From positions 976,501 through 1,040,500 of the forward strand of contig CAJZBQ010000051.1 of the NCBI GenBank assembly GCA_914767885.1: a stretch of 64,000 nucleotides of DNA, read 5' to 3'. Below are positions 48,429 to 58,755 of the stretch, in pieces. The notes under the pieces are model-generated. The model saw nothing but the letters and a program-made list of their open reading frames with translations. It searched no databases and had not been told where the DNA came from. The translations under genes and the position numbers were made by a program. The first letter of the stretch is position 1, and each line of letters starts with the position of its first letter. Origin of the DNA: Blepharisma stoltei. Its lineage: Eukaryota; Ciliophora; Heterotrichea; Heterotrichida; Blepharismidae.

Positions 48429-51400
48429 TTAATTATTTAATGTCTTCAAATTTAGACTTGCAGATCTAGAAGGTGGAGGCGGATCTAATAGATCTTCACT
48501 TTGGTAGTTGCACCAAGTACAATGATTTTCATACTTAGAATCATGATTTTCCTCTCTATTTTTGTTCTCCAATTTATTTTCCACAACTGATAAAAATACT
48601 TTTTTCATATCCATATTCATCATATTTTCCAGCTCTTCATCAGCAGGTAAAGCTGACATTGGATTACTATTAGAAATAATTGAAAAATATTTTTCTCCTT
48701 GCTTTAATTTCACATGATTTATATCAGAATTTTCAAAAATATCATCACTAAACCCATCCATCACTTTATGGCTAAATCTTCTTCTTAAGCATGGAATTAA
48801 ATCAGTTAAGATTTGAAAACCAGCCCCAAACATTTTTTTAAGCCAATAATAAAGGAAATAAATATTGGCTCCACAGATTAAAATAAAAAAAACAGTTTTC
48901 GATACAGAATCCAAAGATCCAGTCAAATAATAAAGTCCACAATATATTGTAACAGCCGCTACCAAAATGGACCGGATTTCCATCTGGTTTAAAGCATTTC
49001 CATCATAAGGCTGCGCATCATTTTGGAAATAAAGGCACAGCAAAAGCAGTATCATTACAGTTAATGCTTGAATACTTGTCGAAATATTTGCCAAAAACAC
49101 TGAGCAGCAAACAATAAGGATTTTTCTATATAAAATAACAAATTCCCAATAATAAGATTTTGCTTTATACCCATTAAAAAGAAACCCGAACTGAAGCCTG
49201 ACACTAATTGAGTCTAATTTTCTTTTGTTTCTTCATAGAAAATATAAAGAAACAGTCGGAATTCCGATTCCTCAAACTATAATAGAAGGCACTGCAACTG
49301 TCAAAGAATAAAATACATGTTTACTGTCCCAGCACCTTATATCTAAATCCTGTACAAGCCAATATTCCCCTTTTTCTATTTCTCTACACGAGAACACATA
49401 AAACATGGATTTCACTAAATTTGGGTGAAAAAGAAACAGTAAAATGACTATTGTAGAAATTAAATCATTTTTAAATGATTTTAGCGTCTTTTTATAAATC
49501 GCGACACAGCCCCAAATTAAGACTGAGATTAGTGCGATAATTATAGGAATAATAGCCATTATAATAAGTTTGTTGAAATATACTTGGTCATTTCCTTGGC
49601 CCGTGTCTAAAAAGCAGTCAAAAGAAAAAACTTGTTCGCTTACTGATCCTGTGTCGTTTTGAATAGAAAAAAGCTGATTTACGCTGGAGGGTCATTGTAA
49701 ATCAAAAGTAGTCATTAGCATCACAAGCTGCAAATAATTCACAAAAATTTTTATATATTAATTTTATTAAAATATGGCTTAGGATAAGATAATAAGACTA
49801 AGAAAATATAGAGTAAAAGAAAGAATATATATAGATTGCACTGATTTCGGCTTATATGCAGAATTCCTGGTCGTTTTTACCATTATTCCACATATAAGAA
49901 CTACAGCAAACATTATTCCTATCACTTTAAAAGCGTTAGAAACTGCATCTGGGCATTTTCCACAAGTATTTGTGCTGGTTCTTGAATAGCCTTCCTCGCA
50001 AGCCTGACATAAATTTCCTTTGTATCCTTCATGGCAAAGCCCAGTAAAAGAAAGATTAGGAGGCAATGGGGAGCCTAAACAAGCTGAAGATTTCGGACAG
50101 GCAATAAAATTATCTGACATATTATTTGACCTCCAGTATCCCTTTTGCGGGACAATTGTATAGTTTCCATAACAAGTTGCTGAATGTGACGGGCATGCTA
50201 AACATTGAGTATTTAAAGGGTCTAAGCTATAATACCCAGCCCCACAGACTTCACAGTCAACACCTACAGTGGCTTCTCCTACTACGCATAGTCGAAGAGA
50301 GACGACAACATTTACAGAAGGAATAAAAGTTGCATCAGTCGCTATTTTCGACTCTTTTGTGGTATCTATAGCTCATGTACAGATATAGATCGTCATTATT
50401 GAAAATGCTACCGATCTAATTAATAGACTTCATTAGAACTTTATGACAATTATTAGAATTATTTTAACTATTATTTTAAAAATAACTATATAAAATTAGT
50501 GACATTTTATTTATAATCTGAATATTTCTCTAAACTGGTCTACGAAGCATAAGATATAAAGTCCATTAGAACAATTGCATTTTCAATAATGACAATCTCT
50601 ATCGGTGCATGAACTATATACCAGATGAGGTGATTTTTACTGAAATGCTTGTTCCTGGTTCTGCTGAGACTATAAAACTGTCAAAGTAATAGAGCCCATT
50701 AGCAGCTGTTGTTTTAGTAGTTCCTGAGAGGGTAGTTGAGGTAGAGTTTTCAGGGAAAAGCTGGGCTGTGCTTGAGCTATCAGTTGCTACAATGTTTCCA
50801 TAATAATCAACTAATGCTAGTGTAATACTTTTAGTAGTTTCTTGACCAGAAGGCTAGGCTAAAAAAAGTTTTGCTACCCTTTTAAAAATTTTAAAAATTA
50901 TTAATTTATTTTTAAAATTCAAAAAAAATTTATTTTTTGTGTGAATTTATAATTGACCAACCAGATGCTATATTATCAATTGAAGTCGCAGTAGGGATCT
51001 CATCAAGCCTCCTCCCATAGTCAATTAAATCCCCATTATCATCAACCGCCATCAATTTTATAGCAAATGAAGCAATATCTGGTGCATATTCAGCTTCATT
51101 ACTACTAAAAGAGTTCCCATACGCGATTGGACAAATATCTTCCCAATTAAATCCTCCCCCGTTATATTTGGCATAATTTTTAACAAAACTGTTATAGGTG
51201 ATATTAAATACACAAGTCGTAAAATCTGAGCAGGCTAAGTTTAAGCCCCCTCCATTTCCAGTCGACGGGGTGGTGCCGATTATATCGTCAGTCGTATTTG
51301 CGATATTTCCTACAAATACTGAAGAAGATACATTTAAGCTGACATCATTTGCATATATACCGCCTCCCAATGATGCTGAATTATTCCAAAATTCTGATTC

Positions 51401-54400
51401 TTTTATGATATAAGGACTGTCTATTTCTGTGTCGCTTGATGTTGATAAATAAATAGCCCCGCCTGTTTCCGCAGTGTTTCCTTGATAATAGCAGTTATAT
51501 ATTAAAACTGATTCACAAGAAACGCAGGTCAATGAGCCTCCATTGGTGCCAATCCCATTATAAAATTTTGAGTCTTTTATATACACAGAATTCATTTTAG
51601 ACCCATAAATAGCCCCTACCTTATAATTTTTCATGACTGTGTTATAGATATTTAAATCACTTTCGTAGCCAATTATAACCCCTCCTACATCTTTGCTGTA
51701 AGAATTATAAAATGCGCTATTGTTTATGAGCAAAGTGCTGCTTGAGTAAGACAATATTACCCCGCCTCCTCCACTTTTGGCACTATTTCTATTAAAAGTG
51801 CCATTATATATATTTACAGTACTGGAAATAGAAAAAATAGACCCTGCTGAGCTTGTGCTTACCCCATCTTTAAAAGTTGTGTTATAAATATTCGCCACGC
51901 TCTGAGTGGTTGCGTATATAAAGCTGCCTTGATCTCCATTCTGGCTAGATAATTCAGAATTTGCTATAGTTGCCTCTGAAAGAGTTAAGAGAATTCCTGG
52001 GGTAATATAAGATGCAGTATTTTGAGTAATGATAGATGATTCAATGTATATAGAAGAGTCAAGCAGAGCAATTGTAGCTTCTTATTTTAATTTTAAATTA
52101 CTTATAGGCTTTATCTTAGCGTTAAGGCAGTTACCAAGGATCTCTCCCCTCGTCGCCCTAGGGAGTGCTGCTGTACTCAGCTCCAATAGTTCGCTAGAAA
52201 ATTGCGATACACTAAATTCACCTCCTCTTGCTACTGATTCCATGTATGGCTTGAGTCAGGGTTCCTTCGAGCTCCTCCTTGTAACCTTGAGATATATGCT
52301 GCTCCTTAGAGGTAGATTAAGGATTTCTGTGGCCCTAGTACAGGCTTCTGGGAAGTAGTTTGATGAGGGAGAAAACTTGGGCCTAACAGTATTAGTAACT
52401 GCCCTCAGCAGCTACCGGCAAAAATGTTACTCAGGCCACAACCCTGGTGTCGCGGTGTCCCAACTTCGGGTCCCAAAGGACATTGCCAGTTTATCTTCTT
52501 CCATCCTCAGGAAGCAAGTCAAACCCCACCTCAATATCCATAATCCCTTATCGGCATATATCCCTACTGGCTTCTCGCCCAAATCTCGTTGGCCATAAGG
52601 TTAAAAAATTGCATCAAGGAAGTCGGGTGCCCTTAGGCCGCATTTTATATGCATACAATTTTAGCTTCATTTGTGGAATTATTATAAGAAATCGTAGAGT
52701 CTTTAATTATAGAAACTGGACTCGTTGACCCTAGCATATAAATAGCAGATCCTTTATCAACACATTGGTTTCCTTTAATTACAGAATTTGTAATATTAAA
52801 AAACGATTTTTGCTCATTGAAAATAGCCCCTCCAGATCCACTAGCTGCATTCCCTATAAATGAGCAATTCATACAATAAAATTTAGACGCTGATCCAGAA
52901 GAAACTGCGCCACCATCTGTAGTTACTTCATTATAAGAAAAAACTGTGTTTTCACATGCTGCATATGAAATATCAAGAAGTTTGACTCCTCCAGAGTATT
53001 TTCCTGTGTTATTTGTAATTACAGAATTTGTGTCTTCCCAATGATCATAGTCTAGCTCTATCGGTATTCCTTCATTCTGTGATAATGTGCAGCTACTTGT
53101 GAGTATTTTAGAATAAACGTCAGAATTCGTCAAATAAATAACTGCTTGGCCTGAATTTTTTGTAAAATCAGTTGAAGTTATATAAATTCTGGAATAGTAA
53201 GCACTTGGCTCAGTTTCTATTTCTGCGTGCAAAGATGCGCCAAGTCTTCCTATATTTGAGGTAAATTTGCAGTCTGAAATAAGGTAAATTCCAGTTATAA
53301 AGTACAGGGCAATGGCTCCTGAAGAAGTTGAATTATTTTTAATAAAATTTGAAGCAGCTAGGTATGAGCCTCCATTTTGATCAAGATTTACTGACTCTCT
53401 CCTATCAAAAATAAGCAATTTTTATTATTTTTTTATATAATTCATAAAAATTAAAATTATTAATTAAAAAGAGTGAGCTGTCTATATAAATAGCAGCTCC
53501 ATAACTTGCAGAATTTTGAGTGAAATTTGAATTTTTTATTGCAAAAAGAATTATATTAGCAATAACTCCAGCATTTTCAGCATAAATTGCCCCTCCATAA
53601 TATGATGCTGCAATATTTGATGTAAAACTGCAGGAATTTATCGAAACTTCCATAGTACCTGTTATTGTTTGTTCAATATATACTGCCCCTCCTTTTGAAG
53701 GACTTTCATTCCCTATAAAAACAGTCTCCGCTATCGAAAGGGATTTCCCAGAAAATAAAATCCCTCCTCCATTATAGGCGATATTTGCCCCATATTCTGT
53801 ATCATTTATTTGCATTATTAATGCACTGCCTTTCGCATAAATCGTTCCATACCCTTGGTCAGCATTATTTAAATTACTTTTTATGCTTGAGCTTATAATA
53901 GCAGTTTGGTTGCCTCCATTTATATACAAAATAGTTGGGTATTCTGATGAGGTCCCTGAATTTTGTTCAAAAATGATGTTATTTAGAACAGTTATATTTG
54001 AATTTGTGAATAATAGATAAGGGTTTGATGCAGATGCATAGTTTTTATTGATTTTTGAGTCTTCAATTGTAATATTTATCATTGAGGCTAATGATGCTAA
54101 AGAAGAAAAATCTAAAGAAGCTGGGGAGGAGATCAGGGCTTTTAGGTAAATGCTTGTATTTGATTTTCAAAAGCCAAGGACAAGACTGTTTACTGTATTG
54201 CTTGTAACTCCATTTGAGGCTATATTGATACTTTTTAAATACAAATTTACAAGTTTTGTGAAATCTCACATTCCTAAGCCTCCTGAATTATTGTTGATAA
54301 AACTTATTGTATCCCAATAAAAAGTCCTATATTTTTCATAAGCTCGCACCTTACTTCCAGCAGATGTTGTGACAATAGAAGTCTGGCCAAAAATATACTG

Positions 54401-57400
54401 ATTAAGGATAACTGCATTTGATATATAGACTAATGCGCCTTTTTCTGCTCCATTAGACTCTATAGTTACATTATTTCAATAAATATTTTGCAGCTCAGTT
54501 TGGTACTGAGCTGCAAAAATACAGTATAAAAATCCATAATTATATGAAAATGATAAGTCTTGGAAAGTTATATGATAAATCAAATAATCAGTTACTTGGT
54601 TCTGGGAATTTAATGTTGACTTCAGCTCAAGATTGGTAGATTTTAAATAAATCAAGGCAGAGTAAACCAAATTATAAGAAAAAGTGCAGGATGCAATGCT
54701 AAGTGTTCTAAAAATTTCGAGGTAAATTAAAGAGTCGTCGTTTGAGCTTGAGGAAGAATAAACAGCGTTATTTTTAAAGCTCACGCCTTCAAAAGAGACA
54801 TCTTGAGCTCTGGAAGCCCAAAAGAATCCTTTTAATTCTCCTGTTAATAAATATACGAAAAAAAAATTTGTTACTTTTGATTTTAAAAAATTAAAAAATA
54901 AATTTCGCTATAGCGTTTTATTGTTATAAAAAGAATTAGCGTTATTGATGAAGAATATTCAAATCCATTATTCAGCCTTGTCACACTTCCTCCGCAATAA
55001 GTAAAATTCCCACACCCATAGGCATAGTCAGTGCTTGTAGAGCAGTCTTTAAATGCAATTACCGCCGATCCCGAGCTTGGGTTTGTTCTGATATTATCAA
55101 AATATACTTCATTAAGTGCAATAGTCCCTGCACTGTTATAAATTATTGAATTTTCTTCCATTCTTCAGTTATTAAATTCAACATTATATAGCTCTAAAGT
55201 AGTTCCGCTGGCAACCTCAATTAAATTTCAGTTATGGAACTTCTGACATTGGCTTGATTCTGTAAAATTCGTTATCACATTTCCTCTGTCATCTTTATAG
55301 CTGCCATCAAACTGCTCAGTTACCGAAGGACAATAAGAGCAATACCCGTCTAAACAGCTGTTCTGCCCATGCACCCATTCATTTCCGTCAAAAATGATAT
55401 TATTAATAATGATTTTTTCAGTATTTTGTGTAGTGATTGCTATATTAAAATTAGCCAAAAGGAGAATTTCTGTTCGGGAGAACAGAATATTCGGTGATGA
55501 CTATTTTTATTATGAGATTTGACTTCACTCAGTGAATTATAATCAAGGGTGCGAGACCTTAGACAGGAAATTCGAATTTCCTAGAAGTGTGCCGCCAACC
55601 CCAGGCGATGGAGACTGGACCTTTAGCGTTCCTGACTACACAAGTTGGCTTGCCAAAGAGCTGGATGGACAACTGCCGAAATCCGAATGCCTAAAGACGA
55701 GGGACTATTCAGATCAAGACCAGGTAGCGGAAGACGCTTGTCTGGGGGGAACTCTGAAGCACGGACAGAAGCTCATCCAGGAGTTGATGTGGTATTGGAT
55801 GTTAAACGAGACGCAATCTATAATTAATTAAGTTTAAGTGTAGTAATAGTCAAAATACTTCAGTCAATTTTTGGTTTAAGGTATATAGTGCTATTATTTT
55901 CAGTAGTTATTGTTAAGCTTTTTCTCTGAGTTTGTGAATTATAAGGCTTCGAGGAGTCTGGTGAAATAATCGTCATAATATTTGTCTTATTCAATTGAGT
56001 TAAATAGTGGACTCCATCATCAAGTAATATAATAACTGAATATTTATTGTTTATTACAGTCAGCGCGAGTGCTAAAGACTCGAAAGTTAAAGTTAAAACG
56101 ATCATGCTGGCCATTAGCGGATCTAGCAACTAGCTGTCGCCCACCTCCAAAAGGTCTACCTTTTGGATTTCCGACCTGAACCACCTGACCAGAGGATCAG
56201 CTCCCTTGGGCAGAGCCATCTTCTGTGAGAAGCTCCGATGATCCCGATGAGAGAAGACAACGTGATAGGCACCTGTTTACCCATCTGGCAGGGACATGAA
56301 AACCTTAGGGGGAGAAGCAGAACTTCCCCTTTCGGCACGGTGCCCGCAAGCCTGAAGCCTACTTCTAAAAGTGGCAAATGCCCTGCTTTCAGCTTCATTG
56401 TATCCTACATACTCCATATAGATCACGCCTCATAGTCCACTTATCATCAAAGTCACCATTTCATTTTAGACTCAAAAGGGTTTGCTAATGTCCCATCTCC
56501 TCCAGCTTGATCATCCGTAACAAGTGACGTCACATAATAATAAGCTGGACTTATAGACGACGAGTCATCGTCAGAAGGCAAGCACAGAGAATAAGTATCT
56601 GCAATTGAATTAGCTGTATATCCACAAGGACAAGCCTTTAAACAGTACCCATAAAACTGATAATACGAATTTTGGCACGTATAACACTGTCCATCATTAT
56701 CCCCATAACAAGTTTTACAATTTCTGTCACTACAACGGTTCATTTTTTCAGGCTCACAATTAAGCCAGGAATAAGCACATGCAATGGAGTCACAATTTTG
56801 GGTACAGTCATTTGTATTCTTTAGAAGCATTTCTGTTTGGCAGTTTTGGGCTTCACATGTGCTGATTTTTTGAATTGTTTCTAAATCGTTATTAACAAGC
56901 TGTAAGTGCATGTAGAATAGCATTAGAGTTGTATTTTTGCAATGTTTAGTGGTGTCTGAGCTGAATTGGTCGTAATAGCAAGCTGCTGTCATGCAGCTTT
57001 CGCTGCATGAGCCATAGTTGGTATGGTTACAGCCTGAGGCACATTGGCAATCGTATCCATCATTATCACAATTTGATACTCACTCCTCTTTGGGAAATAA
57101 AAATAATTTTAATTTAGCAAGCTATCTACCATAATTATTTAAAAAAACATTTTTTTCCCAAAAATTTGGATTTCACTATATTTCTTTCAGTGAAGTTAGC
57201 ATGCATCTTGGCAAGTTCCATCATTTATATACTCATTAAAACACCCACTGTTGCAATCTCCACAAAGATAGTTATCATATAAGCATGCAGCATTATCACA
57301 CGCTGAATCACATTGATCATTATTTAACAAATCTGCCGAGCACCCAGGTGCACAGTCACAATCTGTTCCATCATAATCGCACTCTTCAACATAACAAAAT

Positions 57401-58755
57401 TCATTGCAGACTCCATCATTTATCATTCACGAGTAGCAGCCATCTGCACAAGTACTGTTATCACAGTCCCCAAAATCAAAATTACAGTCAGCATTATTAC
57501 AAGCCTCGTCACAAGTCCCATCACCTAATATGGAAGATGTACAGTTTGTGCTGCATTCTTGACAATAACTTTCGCCGTAATAGCAATCAGCGGTATTGCA
57601 TGCTGAATAACAAGCGCTTCCTAGCATATCTTCATAGCCTGAATAAAAATTACAAGAGCTATCACAATATCCACAGTCTCCTAAATCTCAGCCGCATTCA
57701 GCATTATTGCAAGCAGTGTCACAATTTCCGTCTCCTAATAGACTAGGAGTGCAGCCATTATAATATACGCAGTCAAAATAGCAGTCAGAGTTAGAAAAAT
57801 CAAAATCTCCTGTAGAGTCTGAACTATCAAAATTGCAATATTCGGTCATGCATTCAGTGTCACAATAGCTGTCGCCTTTCTATATGATAATTACATAAGA
57901 GTCTGGGCACCAATTCTTATTGCAAGTTATGCTTGAACAGGAGGCAAAGCTAACTCACCCCCTCCGTGAGTGAATAAAACCATTGGAAAAATCCCTATTT
58001 TTTGCCCAAAAACCCACCCTCCGTGAGTGAACAAAAATTATTTTAATAGAACTATTTTTACAGAAAAATTTTTTATGGAAAAAAATTTTGATATATAAGT
58101 GATAATTAGTATAATGAAATCTTTAGCTAATTCTGTTAATTTTAAACAAATTGCGTTTTAAAATATAAATTTTCTAACTCCCCCCCCCCCCTCCGTGAGC
58201 GAACAAAACCATTAGAAAAATCGCCATTTTTTGACCAAAAACCCCTCCGTGAGTGAACAAAAATTTTTTTAATAGAAAAAATTTTAATGGAAAAAAAATT
58301 TTGATATATAAGTGATAATTAGTATAATGAAATCTAGAGCTAATTCTGTTTAATTTTAAACAAATTGCGTTTTAAAACATAAATTTTGCAAATTAAATTA
58401 ATATTTGCTTCCCAATTTTTGCAAATTAGGATTTTTTTAAATTTCGAAAAAAATATTTTTTATAAAATTTATATATAAATTTTTTTTTAAAAAAAAAAAT
58501 TAACCCCCCTCCGTGAGCGAACAAAATTTTTTTGTTCGCTCACGGAGGGGGGGGGGGGAGTAAATTAAATTAATATTTGCTTTCCAATTTTTGCTAATTA
58601 AGGGTTTTTTTTAAATTTCGAAAAAAAATTTCTATAAAATTTCTATATAAAATTTTTTAAAAAAAATTAACTCCCTCCGCGAGCGAACAAGATTTTTTGG
58701 TTCACTCTCACGGAGGTGGGGGAGTGAGAAAACAAAACGTAAAAAAATAAATCAT
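48429..58755 (-). CDS. Array gene F: complete surface protein gene with ten inserts
   Basis: ATG at 58753-58755, TAA at 48429-48431. The signal peptide MIYFFTFCFLSFASCS is itself split by a 774-bp MITE between its tenth and eleventh residues. Removing ten inserts and the intron leaves 7410 nt, 2469 aa. Architecture as in C: LNR repeats (GDGTCDEACNNADCNFDFGDC spacing), linker with CPCGYTAN, beta-helix, Ig-like part, ephrin-receptor-like module, membrane spans, tail ending in SLNLKTLNN. It uses TGG where C uses TGA for the Trp in LIWGCVAIYKK. Being the rightmost copy it begins the array; the spacer beyond it has no relatives. Confidence 0.88.
49758..49829. mobile_element. Short TA-bounded IES, 72 bp
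   Basis: The site lies within TATATATA of a membrane-span exon. Genes B to E lack the insert. Removal gives VQSIYIKIFVNY. Confidence 0.8.
50371..50620. mobile_element. TA-bounded IES with about 38-bp inverted ends, 250 bp
   Basis: TA at 50369-50370 and 50619-50620. The left end TAGCTCATGTACAGATATAG and the complement of the right end (TATAGTTCATGCACCGATAG) match with a few changes, and both continue into GTCATTATTGAAAATG. Removal gives ITSSGIDTTK. Confidence 0.85.
50851..50965. mobile_element. IES bounded by ACCAGA without TA, 115 bp
   Basis: ACCAGA at 50845-50850 and 50960-50965. Only removal at this repeat restores IASGQETTKS in frame. A nearby TTGACCA repeat would shift the frame. Confidence 0.7.
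52082..52668 (-). mobile_element. Retroposon-like insert, 13-bp target duplication
   Basis: CAATTGTAGCTTC at 52069-52081 and CAATTTTAGCTTC at 52656-52668, one mismatch. On the minus strand the head is GCATATAAAATGCGGCC. GC-rich body, no recognised coding region. Confidence 0.8.
53395..53476. mobile_element. Short IES with TGA target repeat, 82 bp
   Basis: TGA at 53392-53394 and 53474-53476; ends begin CTCT on both strands. Removal gives YIDSSVNLDQNGG as in B and C. Confidence 0.8.
54835..54938. mobile_element. Short IES with TTA target repeat, 104 bp
   Basis: TTA at 54832-54834 and 54936-54938. Removal gives SSITLKGFFWASRAQD; the other copies are uninterrupted. Confidence 0.8.
55435..55844 (+). 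mobile_element. Retroposon-like insert, short target duplication GTGTAGT
   Basis: GTGTAGT at 55428-55434 and 55838-55844. Head ATTAAAATTAGCC, tail TTAATTAAGTTTAA. Removal restores ITTQNTEK. Confidence 0.75.
56086..56477 (-). mobile_element. Retroposon-like insert, 10-bp target duplication with one mismatch
   Basis: AGACTCGAAA at 56076-56085 and AGACTCAAAA at 56468-56477. On the minus strand the head is AAAATGAAATGGTGAC and the tail TTTTAACTTTAACTTT. Removal gives LANPFESLAL. Confidence 0.8.
57083..57198. mobile_element. Short IES with unequal TNA boundaries (TCA / TTA), 116 bp
   Basis: TCA at 57080-57082 and TTA at 57196-57198. Keeping TCA yields the conserved Trp after CQDAC; keeping TTA yields a stop. 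Confidence 0.75.
57880..57894 (-). other. 15-nt intron in gene F
   Basis: GTAATTATCATATAG on the minus strand at the family-wide position, with an in-frame TAG. Confidence 0.9.
57954..58727. mobile_element. MITE-like IES in the signal-peptide exon of gene F
   Basis: TAA at 57951-57953 and TGA at 58725-58727. Ends CTCACCCCCTCCGTGAG and CTCACGGAGGTGGGGGAG. Without the nested copy it is 388 bp, almost the size of that copy. Removal joins FCFL to SFASCS. Confidence 0.85.
58178..58563. mobile_element. Second copy of the same MITE nested in the first
   Basis: TAA at 58175-58177 and 58561-58563; ends CTCCCCCCCCCCCCTCCGTG and CACGGAGGGGGGGGGGGGAG, 386 bp. Rejoining the host element at TAA recreates the continuous stretch that the inner copy has at the same place (ATAAATTTT, then AAATTAAATTAATA). 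Confidence 0.9.

Noticed and set aside
55532-55831. 99-codon plus-strand open frame inside gene F
   Set aside because: It lies within a retroposon-like insert flanked by GTGTAGT, overlaps another open frame, and has no recognisable domain.
58501-58560. GC-rich hairpin with poly-T as a transcription terminator
   Set aside because: It is the inverted terminal part of the MITE and recurs in every copy of that family, including copies in the middle of exons.
1-58755. Reading the many TGA codons and broken frames as evidence that all copies are pseudogenes
   Set aside because: TGA aligns with TGG in paralogs, and all frame breaks disappear when the inserts are removed at their direct repeats.
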